Source: Candidatus Zhuqueibacterota bacterium
Lineage (GTDB): Bacteria > Zhuqueibacterota > Zhuqueibacteria > Zhuqueibacterales > Zhuqueibacteraceae
Assembly: GCA_022616415.1 (NCBI GenBank)
Contig: JAKEEU010000349.1
Span: 1 to 64,000, forward strand
Direction: 5' to 3'
Length of the DNA stretch: 64,000 bases
Of this stretch, positions 8,823 to 15,910 are shown piece by piece; the first letter of the stretch is position 1, and every line of letters begins with the position of its first letter. The notes under the pieces are model-generated. The model saw only the letters and a list, made by a program, of their open reading frames with translations, ran no database searches and was not told the origin of the DNA. The position numbers and the translations under genes are program-made.

Positions 8823-8882
8823 GGAGAGGGTGGGATTCGAACCCACGGTAGAACTTTTGGCCCTACACGCGATTTCCAGTCG
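8823..8882 (-). repeat. Truncated copy of tRNA-Ser 3' half (att-like)
   Basis: These 60 bases are identical to 10195-10254, the part of tRNA-Ser(GGA) from the anticodon stem to the last base before the discriminator. The identity ends abruptly at 8883. The 5' half of the tRNA is absent, so this is not a functional gene. Its position downstream of the intact tRNA's 3' end is where site-specific integration leaves a duplicated attachment site. Confidence 0.85.
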
Positions 8883-8971
8883 AACTCCCTTTAAATCTTT
8901 CTTGCAAATACGCCAAGAGCATACTATATTCTCGTAAAGTCAACTTTAAATTTGGCGGACATTTATAAAGT

Positions 8972-10129
8972 ATGTTTAACAGAATTATCCAGTTCCCGAA
9001 AAAGAATAGTTTCTTTCTTTTCGGCGCGCGTGGGACAGGAAAAACGCTGCTGTTGAAAGAGCGGTTCAAAGATGCAGCCGCGCTTTACATTGATTTGCTC
9101 GATCCGGATTTGAATCAAACTTATAGCCTGCGGCCACGCACCCTGCTGGAACAGCTCGCGGCGCTTCCCAAGAAAACGGAATGGGTCATCATTGATGAGA
9201 TTCAAAAAGTTCCGGCCCTGCTCGATGTGGTACATCAGCAGATCGAAGCCTCGCGCTTCAAGTTTGCACTGTCCGGCTCCAGCGCCCGCAAACTCAAACG
9301 CGGCGGCGCCAATCTGCTGGCCGGGCGCGCTTTTGTCAATCATCTGTTTCCTCTGACGACGCGGGAAATCGGCGAGCCATTTTCTCTCGCAGCCGCGCTT
9401 GCGTGGGGCACATTGCCGCGCCTGTTTGCGCTGGAAAGCTCCGACGAGAAACGCGATTTTCTGCGAACCTATACCCACACGTATCTGCAGGAAGAGATTA
9501 CTGCCGAACAGGTAGTGCGTCGAATCGAGCCGTTCCGCCGGTTTCTTTTCGTAGCCGCGCAAATGAGCGGGCAGATCGTCAATTTCTCAAAAATTGCGCG
9601 GGAAGTCGGCGCCAGCACGCCGACGGTGCAAACCTATTTTCAAATTTTAGATGACACGCTGGTAGGCTTGCTGCTGGAGCCGTTTCACGAGTCGATTCGC
9701 AAACGCCAGCGCGATAATCCGAAATTCTATTTTTTTGACACCGGCGTACAACGCGCGCTGAACAACACGCTGACGGTCGAGCTGAAGCCGCAAACTTATG
9801 CTTTCGGTGTCGCGTTCGAGCATTTCGTCATCAATGAAATCAACCGGTTGCAATCCTATGCCAAGAAGGATTACCGGCTTTCCTATTTGCGTTCGAAAGA
9901 TGACGTGGAAATCGATTTGATCATTGAGCGGCCAGGTTTGAAACGCGCTCTGGTGGAGATCAAATCCACCGAACGGGTTACGGACGAAGATGTCCGTTCC
10001 TTGCAATCGCTGGGCAAAGACATCGCCCGCAGCGAGGCATATTGTCTCTCGCTCGATCAGACCGAGAAAAAAATGGGCGCGGTTTGGTGTTTTCCGTGGC
10101 AGCGTGGGCTGGAAGAAATCGGCTTGTGA
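8972..10129 (+). CDS. AAA ATPase with C-terminal DUF4143 domain
   Basis: The product is 385 aa, the usual length for this family. It has Walker A GARGTGKT (residues 18-25), Walker B WVIIDEIQKVP (71-81) and a sensor-like ALSGSSARKL segment. A DUF4143 region follows (LLLEPFHES...KFYFFDTGVQRALNN), and the end contains a PD-(D/E)XK-like strand (DVEIDLIIERPG...ALVEIKST). These widespread proteins are often mobile and have no settled function; nucleic-acid processing is inferred from the nuclease-like tail. The gene is the only cargo between the tRNA-Ser repeats. No good ribosome site precedes the ATG. Confidence 0.88.
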   Translation: MFNRIIQFPKKNSFFLFGARGTGKTLLLKERFKDAAALYIDLLDPDLNQTYSLRPRTLLEQLAALPKKTEWVIIDEIQKVPALLDVVHQQIEASRFKFALSGSSARKLKRGGANLLAGRAFVNHLFPLTTREIGEPFSLAAALAWGTLPRLFALESSDEKRDFLRTYTHTYLQEEITAEQVVRRIEPFRRFLFVAAQMSGQIVNFSKIAREVGASTPTVQTYFQILDDTLVGLLLEPFHESIRKRQRDNPKFYFFDTGVQRALNNTLTVELKPQTYAFGVAFEHFVINEINRLQSYAKKDYRLSYLRSKDDVEIDLIIERPGLKRALVEIKSTERVTDEDVRSLQSLGKDIARSEAYCLSLDQTEKKMGAVWCFPWQRGLEEIGL

Positions 10130-10193
10130 GGTCTGGTGATGTGGGTTACCGCAAGGTCTTTCGACAAGCGATAAAAAACAGCAAAAGCGTAAG

Positions 10194-10283
10194 CGGAGAG
10201 GGTGGGATTCGAACCCACGGTAGAACTTTTGGCCCTACACGCGATTTCCAGTCGCGTTCCTTCGGCCGCTCGGACACCTCTCC
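10194..10283 (-). tRNA. tRNA-Ser (anticodon GGA)
   Basis: A complete class II tRNA reads on the minus strand. It has the seven-base acceptor GGAGAGG paired with CCTCTCC, a G discriminator, anticodon stem GCGACTGGAAATCGC with anticodon GGA, a long variable arm and GGTTCGAATCC in the T arm. CCA is not encoded. Its 3' half is duplicated at 8823-8882. Confidence 0.95.
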
Positions 10284-10395
10284 GAAATGCGGAATGGGAT
10301 TTCGAATTGCGAAATTTAACGGGCGCAATCCCACGGACGCAGTCATCAATCCAAAGTCAAACAAAAAAGGCCATCTAAAATGGCCGTGCTGCCAG

Positions 10396-10486
10396 CGGAG
10401 AGGGGGGGATTCGAACCCCCGATCGAGAGATTAATCCCGATAACGGTTTTCGAGACCGCCGCTTTCGACCACTCAGCCACCTCTCC
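10396..10486 (-). tRNA. tRNA-Ser (anticodon CGA)
   Basis: A class II tRNA with acceptor GGAGAGG, anticodon loop CTCGAAA (anticodon CGA), a long variable arm and GGTTCGAATCC in the T arm. It reads UCG codons. CCA is not encoded. Confidence 0.95.
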
Positions 10487-10593
10487 GAGTGAGAACATAA
10501 GAAAAAGTGGCAGTCACCACTGGCAGTAGCACTCACATATCTCAAATAAGATTGCTACTGCTACTGCCGCTGCAACTGCTACTACAAAGATTG

Positions 10594-10666
10594 TGGAGCA
10601 GAGCGGGATCGAACCGCCGGCCTCCACGTTGCGAACGTGGCGCTCTCCCAGCTGAGCTACTGCCCC
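10594..10666 (-). tRNA. tRNA-Ala (anticodon CGC)
   Basis: A 73-base cloverleaf with acceptor GGGGCAG, anticodon loop TTCGCAA (CGC) and A73. The G3-U70 wobble pair that marks alanine tRNAs is present. Confidence 0.95.
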
Positions 10667-10709
10667 GAGGGTGAAGCAAAAAGAAAAAGGCAAACAGCAA
10701 AAAGCAAAT

Positions 10710-11162
10710 TTATTTTTGGCGCAGTTTTTTGAAGAACTCTTGCAGCAGCGCCTGGCATTCATTGCGCTTGATGCCGACCACCACTTCGATCTGTGGACCG
10801 AAGGGATTGGTGCTGATGACGTTGCTCACGGAACCACAGGCGCCGAAGCGGGCGTCTTCGGTGCCGTACACGAGCGCGGAAATTCGTGAGAGCAACAACG
10901 CGCCGCTGCACATCGGACACGGCTCGACGGTTACATAGAGCGTTGCGCTTTCGAGCCGCCAGCTTGCGGCCGTTCCGGCTGCAGCGGTAATCGCCAGCAT
11001 TTCGGCGTGCGCCGTGGCGTCTTGCAGCGTTTCCACCAGATTGTGTCCCCGCCCGATAATTCGATTCTCCATCACCACGACGGCGCCGATCGGCACTTCA
11101 CCTTTGGCGAGCGCTTTTTCCGCCTCTTTAATGGCGGATTGCATCCAGTAATCGTGCGTCAT
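10710..11162 (-). CDS. tadA: tRNA-specific adenosine deaminase
   Basis: The product is 150 aa. It has the cytidine/adenosine deaminase zinc motif HAE (in ATAHAEMLAI) and PCPMCSGAL, with the proton-shuttle Glu in HAE. The VPIGAVVV opening is typical of TadA, which deaminates A34 to inosine in tRNA-Arg(ACG). That very tRNA gene lies about 80 bases upstream on the same strand (11242-11315), so enzyme and substrate may be co-transcribed. The start ATG at 11162 gives the expected family length. Confidence 0.95.
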   Translation of the reverse strand: MTHDYWMQSAIKEAEKALAKGEVPIGAVVVMENRIIGRGHNLVETLQDATAHAEMLAITAAAGTAASWRLESATLYVTVEPCPMCSGALLLSRISALVYGTEDARFGACGSVSNVISTNPFGPQIEVVVGIKRNECQALLQEFFKKLRQK

Positions 11163-11241
11163 GCCGCTCGTACCGGTTTACCTCTGCGCGGTTAATTCAC
11201 CCCAAGACTTAAAAAGAAGGCTAAACGACTTGCCTTGTTAG

Positions 11242-11315
11242 TACGCCCGGAAGGACTTGAACCCTCAGCCTCTTGGTCCGTAGCCAAGCGCTCTATCCAG
11301 TTGAGCTACGGGCGC
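11242..11315 (-). tRNA. tRNA-Arg (anticodon ACG)
   Basis: A 74-base cloverleaf with acceptor GCGCCCG, anticodon loop CTACGGA (ACG) and discriminator A. The first acceptor pair reads G1-U72. A34 is the target for inosine formation by the adjacent tadA product. Confidence 0.93.
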
Positions 11316-11361
11316 ATATTGTCAAATATAAAAATTTTTTCCGAAAAAGTCAAAGCTTTTG

Positions 11362-11433
11362 TGGCGCATACGGGATTCGAACCCGTGTTACCGACGTGAG
11401 AGGCCAGCGTCCTAACCACTAGACGAATGCGCC
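11362..11433 (-). tRNA. tRNA-Glu (anticodon CTC)
   Basis: A 72-base cloverleaf with acceptor GGCGCAT, anticodon loop CTCTCAC (CTC) and A73. It lies about 180 bases downstream of gltX, whose product would charge it. Confidence 0.93.
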
Positions 11434-11482
11434 GAATTTTTCACCTTTCGTCTTTTTTATCTATTCATCTTCTTTGCTTTAG

Positions 11483-11553
11483 CTGGGGTGCCAGGATTCG
11501 AACCTAGATAGCCAGATCCAGAGTCTGGAGTCCTGCCGTTGGACGACACCCCA
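11483..11553 (-). tRNA. tRNA-Gln (anticodon CTG)
   Basis: A 71-base cloverleaf with acceptor TGGGGTG, anticodon loop CTCTGGA (CTG) and G73. The U1-A72 pair typical of glutamine tRNAs is present. Confidence 0.93.
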
Positions 11554-11615
11554 GTGTAAACAGCAAAAAGCAAATAGAAAAAAGCAAAAGGCAATTTAGA
11601 AACGCTCCGGTTCGC

Positions 11616-13052
11616 CTACTCCGATTTCAACAGTTTGACGGCTTTCCGCAAGCGGGTGACGACACGATCTTGGCCGAGCAACGCGATCATTTCAAACAGA
11701 CCGGGGCCCACGCTGAAACCGGAGAGCGCCAGCCGCATGGGATGAATCAATTTGGCCGCGGCCACATTAAGCTCCTCAGCCAGGCGCCGCACCGTTTCTT
11801 CCGCCGCCTGCTGTGAAAATTCCGGAAGTTCTGCCAAACCCATCGCCAGCTTCTCCAAGCGTTCGGCGGTTTGCGGATCTTTCCAATGTTTGGCTCTGGC
11901 CGCCTCTTCGTATTGCTCCGCATCGCGGAAGAAATACGCGCCGAAGCTCACAAAATCGGGAATCAATCTGACCTTGGGCTTGAGCAGATCGATCACGCGC
12001 CGGAAATACTCGCGATCTTTTTCCAATTCGGCGGCGGTAAGAGCGCCGGAGCCGACGAAGGCCTTTTTAATCAGCGGCTCCAGCCGCTTCGCCGGCGCCG
12101 CGCTCATATATTGGCCGTTCATCCATTCGAGCTTTTTCTCGTCGAAAACTGCGCCGCTTTTGGAAATGCCGGCGAGATCGAACAACTCGATCAACTCCGC
12201 CTTGCTGAGAATTTCGCGATCGTCGCCGGGCGACCAGCCGAGCAGCGCGAGAAAGTTGAACAGCGCTTCCGGCAGAAAGCCCTTCGTCTCATATTCGCCG
12301 ACCGCGGTGGCGCCGTGTCTTTTGCTGAGCCGCGATTTGTCTGGACCGAGAATCAGCGGTACGTGCGCAAAAACCGGAAACTGCCAGCCAAACGCATTAT
12401 ACAAGAGCACCTGCTTGGGCGTGTTCGATATGTGATCTTCGCCGCGAATGACATGAGTGATGCCCATCTCGTGGTCGTCGACCACCACCGCGAGATGATA
12501 AGTCGGCAACCCGTCCGAGCGCAGGATCACAAAATCGTCGATGGCTTCGTTGTCAAAGCTGACTTCTTCGCGCACCTCGTCTTTGAACGAGGTGACGCCG
12601 CCGGCTTGCACGGCGAAACGAACCGCAAACGGCTTGTTGGCGGCGAGATTGCTCTCGATTTCGACTGAGCTGAGCCGCCGGCAGCGGCCATCGTACTTGA
12701 AAGTTTGCTTTTCTTCTTTGGCGCGGTCGCGCGCTGCCGCGATTCGCTCGGGCGAGCAAAAACAGCGATAAGCCTTGCCTTCGCGCACCAAGCGATGGGC
12801 AAAATCCTGATAAATATGAAAGCGCTGCGACTGATACACCGGCTCGCCGTGCCAGTCCAAACCGAGCCATGTCAAGCTCTCCAGGATGGCGCGCGTCATT
12901 TCCTCGCCGGAGCGCTGCACGTCGGTGTCTTCGATGCGCAGAAAAAACTTGCCGCCGTGCTTTTTTGCAAAGAGCCAATTGAAGATTGCCGTGCGCGCGC
13001 CGCCGATGTGCAAATAACCGGTGGGGCTGGGGGCAAAGCGAACTACGATCAT
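11616..13052 (-). CDS. gltX: Glutamyl-tRNA synthetase
   Basis: The product is 478 aa, normal for GluRS. The class I signatures are clear: FAPSPTGYLHIGGART near the N-terminus (HIGH equivalent) and KSRLSKRHG (KMSKS equivalent) near residue 240. FLRIEDTDVQRS is the usual substrate-binding strand. The ATG at 13052 was taken as the start; a TTG two codons earlier is also in frame, and neither has a strong ribosome site. The tRNA-Glu and tRNA-Gln genes follow on the same strand. Whether the enzyme also mischarges tRNA-Gln cannot be told from sequence alone. Confidence 0.95.
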   Translation of the reverse strand: MIVVRFAPSPTGYLHIGGARTAIFNWLFAKKHGGKFFLRIEDTDVQRSGEEMTRAILESLTWLGLDWHGEPVYQSQRFHIYQDFAHRLVREGKAYRCFCSPERIAAARDRAKEEKQTFKYDGRCRRLSSVEIESNLAANKPFAVRFAVQAGGVTSFKDEVREEVSFDNEAIDDFVILRSDGLPTYHLAVVVDDHEMGITHVIRGEDHISNTPKQVLLYNAFGWQFPVFAHVPLILGPDKSRLSKRHGATAVGEYETKGFLPEALFNFLALLGWSPGDDREILSKAELIELFDLAGISKSGAVFDEKKLEWMNGQYMSAAPAKRLEPLIKKAFVGSGALTAAELEKDREYFRRVIDLLKPKVRLIPDFVSFGAYFFRDAEQYEEAARAKHWKDPQTAERLEKLAMGLAELPEFSQQAAEETVRRLAEELNVAAAKLIHPMRLALSGFSVGPGLFEMIALLGQDRVVTRLRKAVKLLKSE

Positions 13053-13088
13053 AAACAAGCCGTATTCATTTCAAGCGCAAATTTTTAA

Positions 13089-13276
<188 letters not shown>

Positions 13277-13286
13277 TCACAATTAG

Positions 13287-13371
13287 CGGAGGGCGGGAGA
13301 CTCGAACTCCCAAGGGTGATAAGCCCAGCGGTTTTCAAGACCGCCGCCTTACCAATTAGGTCTAGCCCTCC
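13287..13371 (-). tRNA. tRNA-Ser (anticodon TGA)
   Basis: A class II tRNA with acceptor GGAGGGC, anticodon loop CTTGAAA (TGA) and a long variable arm. With the GGA, CGA and GCT genes nearby it completes the serine isoacceptor set. Confidence 0.95.
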
Positions 13372-13378
13372 GAAGCCC

Positions 13379-13429
13379 GCCACAGATTGAAATCTGTGGC
13401 TAAATTATGCAATCCCGCTCAAGCGGGAT
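13379..13429. repeat. Two adjacent hairpins between tRNA-Ser(TGA) and dprA
   Basis: GCCACAGAT/ATCTGTGGC (13379-13400, 4-base loop) and ATCCCGC/GCGGGAT (13412-13429, 4-base loop) are perfect stems. Neither is followed by a T-tract on either strand, so a processing or attenuation role is as likely as termination. Confidence 0.55.
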
Positions 13430-13489
13430 ATTTGACCTCCGAACTTATAAATATACGAATCTTGAAAGATTGAGTCAATGATTTTTTCA

Positions 13490-14590
13490 TCAAACCATCT
13501 TCACAAAATATTTCCCCGGCAACTGCTTGATGGCATTTTTGAACTCGAGATCGAGCAAAACCGCCAGCAACTGCGAAGCCGGCATACTCGCTTGTCGCGC
13601 CAGCAGATCGATGTGCACCGGCTCGTGTGAAAGCAAGGACACGACTTTTTGCTCGGTTTCATTGAGCGAGAGAGCCGAGGGTGCCGGCGCTTGCGATTTG
13701 GAGAAAATGTCGAGTTGTTGCGGCAATTCGGCGAGAATATCGTCCACACTCGTTATCAGCTTGGCGCCGTCTTGAATCAGCCGATTGGGGCCAAGGCTTT
13801 TAGGGCTGAAAATGCTGCCGGGCACGGCAAACACTTCACGGCCCTGCTCGAGCGCGGCTTGGGCGGTAATGAGCGCGCCGCTCGACTCACCGGCTTCAAT
13901 CACTATCGTGCCGAGTGTCAAGCCGCTGATGATGCGATTGCGCCGGGGGAAATTCACTGCATCCGGTTTGGCGCCGAAGAAAAATTCGGAGATCACCGCG
14001 CCGTGTTGCGAAATTTCCTGCGCCAGCCGGCGATTTTCCGGCGGATAGACGATGTCAAGCCCCGAGCCGAGAACGGCGATGGTGCGGCCGCCGGACTTGG
14101 TCGCAGCTTGATGCGCCACCGTATCGACGCCGCGCGCCAAGCCGCTGACGATGGTGAGGCGATGCACCACGAGCGCCGTGGTCAAGCGCTCCGTCACGAT
14201 CTTGCCGTATTCGGTGGGCGTGCGGGTTCCGACGACGGCAATCGCCGTTTCATCTTCGGGACGCAGCTCGCCCTTGACAAAGAGCACAACCGGAGGATCG
14301 TAAATTTTTCCCAACAGGCCTGGAAATCCCGCATCCCAAAAAGTGAGTATGCGGCATTGATGCTTTTCCGCCGCATCGAGCTGCTGCTCGGCGGCGGACT
14401 TGTTGTTCGCCTGGCGAATATTTTCGGCCAGCGTTCGTTCGATGCCTTCGACCTGGCAAAGGGCATGAATCGGCGCGGCGAGCACCGCCGCCGCTGAACG
14501 GAAGTGGCCAACCAACGCTCGCACCCGCGCCGGGCCGATGCCGGCAACGGAGAGCAGTTGGAGAAGAGCGGATAGTTCGTTATAATCCAC
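13490..14590 (-). CDS. dprA: DNA processing protein DprA (DNA-protecting)
   Basis: The product is about 366 aa. An N-terminal helix-hairpin-helix/SAM-like part reads LSVAGIGPARVRAL. The Rossmann-like DprA core carries VVGTRTPTEYG, SGLARGVDTVAH, GSGLDIVYPPENR, SEFFFG and FPRRNRIISGL. A C-terminal winged helix follows, ending near GKYFVKMV. DprA loads RecA on incoming single-stranded DNA during natural transformation. The GTG at 14590 follows a GGGGTAA stretch and gives a normal N-terminus; a TTG at 14656 would add 22 residues. The promoter region of the divergent gene at 14831 lies directly upstream. Confidence 0.93.
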   Translation of the reverse strand: MDYNELSALLQLLSVAGIGPARVRALVGHFRSAAAVLAAPIHALCQVEGIERTLAENIRQANNKSAAEQQLDAAEKHQCRILTFWDAGFPGLLGKIYDPPVVLFVKGELRPEDETAIAVVGTRTPTEYGKIVTERLTTALVVHRLTIVSGLARGVDTVAHQAATKSGGRTIAVLGSGLDIVYPPENRRLAQEISQHGAVISEFFFGAKPDAVNFPRRNRIISGLTLGTIVIEAGESSGALITAQAALEQGREVFAVPGSIFSPKSLGPNRLIQDGAKLITSVDDILAELPQQLDIFSKSQAPAPSALSLNETEQKVVSLLSHEPVHIDLLARQASMPASQLLAVLLDLEFKNAIKQLPGKYFVKMV

Positions 14591-14705
14591 GTTACCCCAA
14601 TCAGAAAGTTTTCCAGTTTTATTCCGAACTCGTTTAACGAAGCGCCCAACGCACAAGTACGTTGACGCCGTACCCGTAATTGAAAATAAGAGATTGGCCT
14701 TTACT

Positions 14706-14765
14706 TGTCAAGCAAAATGTTTTGGCCAAAAATTGCTTGACATCAACTGGAAAATTGTTTAACAT
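14706..14765 (+). promoter_or_regulatory. Sigma-70-type promoter overlapped by a 10-bp inverted repeat
   Basis: TTGACA (737-742), a 17-base spacer and TAACAT (760-765) lie upstream of the gene at 14831. TGTCAAGCAA (14706-14715) and TTGCTTGACA (14733-14742) form a perfect inverted repeat, the right arm covering the -35 box. The loop itself contains the palindrome TTTTGGCCAAAA. The layout suggests a repressor operator. Confidence 0.6.
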
Positions 14766-14830
14766 ACCATCAATCCAACGCGCCGGCATTGGGTGCCGCA
14801 CACCGAGAATTTCAAAACGAGCTTGAGAAA

Positions 14831-15808
14831 ATGAGCCAAGATTTGGAAGCCAAATACCACAATTACAAGCAGTGGCTGCGCGAGCGCCATCTCGACGGGC
14901 AGACCTGGGTGCTCAATTGGGATTTGCAAAAGAACCAATTTGCCGAATTTGGGACGGGCGATGCGCTTTTCTTTACCGGCATTTTGCTGACAGCGTTAGC
15001 CCTCGAGAGAAACGCGGAAGAGTTCAACGCGCTGCTGCAGGCGGTAAATCGGCAAAAGTTTGCCAAAGGCATGTACCCGCGCTACACGGACAAATTCAGC
15101 ACTTCAAAGGATCAATACTACCCCCTGATTCTGGCGCTGGTGTATGCGACGCTGACTTTTCCGGACAATGCGCTGGCCAAAGACACCCTGCGGGAAATCG
15201 TCGAGGCGGTGAAAGAAAACGGCTACGCGCTCAAAAATCCCGACGGCACCGAGACGACTCACGGCGACATGCGCGGCTTCAAGCCGATCTTCGGCTTGAT
15301 CGAGGGGCGCGCCGCGTTGGGCTACTATCTTTCTTTGGGCGTCTTGCCGGGGTTCTCAGCGATCATCTACATTTCCGAAAAAAGCTATTACAACAATTTT
15401 ATGATCGGCTGCCAGTATTTGATGTATCACTTGTTTGTGAAAAACAATTTTGAGCGCTGGTCGTTGCAACGGTCGATCAAGGGCTTCGCCGGTATCAATA
15501 AAAACAATCCGTTTTTCCTGATGGTCAGCGATCTCATTCGCCGCTCCAAATCGCACCAAGCCGAGGTGGAGAAAATTTTAGAAATCTTTTCTCCCGAACA
15601 TCTTCCCAACGATCTGGATGAGATCGCCCACTCGGACGTGCTCTGGCAACGCGACCCGCGCAATTGGGCAAATGCCAAGGCGGCGTTAGTTCACGAGTAC
15701 GCCGGGATTGATTACATGGTGTTGTACCAGTTTTATGAGCGGTTTTATGTGGGAGGGGAGAAGCTGTCGTTTCGGGGGCCGGGGAGGAGAGGGAGGGGAA
15801 TCATTTAA
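14831..15808 (+). CDS. Hypothetical protein, helical, unrecognised
   Basis: The product is 325 aa from the ATG at 14831; a TTG at 14789 would extend it. I do not recognise a family. It is rich in Trp, Tyr and Phe and alternates helical segments (ALFFTGILLTALALE, YYPLILALVYATLTF). That pattern could be an alpha/alpha-toroid or glycoside-hydrolase-like helical barrel, though no catalytic motif is evident. It has no signal peptide and no clear membrane helix. It has its own operator-bearing promoter and ends about 100 bases before the HEAT/ATPase operon. It might be an associated gene, but the operon also has its own promoter. Confidence 0.6.
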   Translation: MSQDLEAKYHNYKQWLRERHLDGQTWVLNWDLQKNQFAEFGTGDALFFTGILLTALALERNAEEFNALLQAVNRQKFAKGMYPRYTDKFSTSKDQYYPLILALVYATLTFPDNALAKDTLREIVEAVKENGYALKNPDGTETTHGDMRGFKPIFGLIEGRAALGYYLSLGVLPGFSAIIYISEKSYYNNFMIGCQYLMYHLFVKNNFERWSLQRSIKGFAGINKNNPFFLMVSDLIRRSKSHQAEVEKILEIFSPEHLPNDLDEIAHSDVLWQRDPRNWANAKAALVHEYAGIDYMVLYQFYERFYVGGEKLSFRGPGRRGRGII

Positions 15809-15821
15809 GCTGCAAATTCTC

Positions 15822-15850
15822 TTGATAACCTCGAAAAAATTTTGTAATGT
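15822..15850 (+). promoter_or_regulatory. Promoter of the HEAT-ATPase/TIR operon
   Basis: TTGATA (822-827), a 17-base spacer and TAATGT (845-850) precede the ATG at 15911. The -10 region and about 25 surrounding bases (GAAAAAATTTTGTAATGTAC) are nearly the same as in the promoter at 22256-22284, implying shared origin or shared control. Confidence 0.65.
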
Positions 15851-15910
15851 ACAATTGATGAAACCAATAGTTTTGATGTTTCGCATTAGTGGCGCCCGAA
15901 AGTTATAAAA

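Larger units (their letters stand above)
8823..10254. mobile_element. Candidate 1.37-kb integrated unit bounded by tRNA-Ser direct repeats
   Basis: Perfect 60-bp direct repeats at 8823-8882 and 10195-10254 enclose a single gene (DUF4143 ATPase, 8972-10129). The intact tRNA-Ser(GGA) sits at one end and its 3'-half duplicate at the other, as in genomic islands. No integrase is encoded inside, so mobilisation would need an enzyme in trans, or this is a deleted remnant of a larger island. Confidence 0.6.

Noticed and set aside
8823..8882. Second functional tRNA-Ser gene
   Set aside because: Only the 3' half is present. The acceptor 5' strand, the D arm and half of the anticodon stem are missing.
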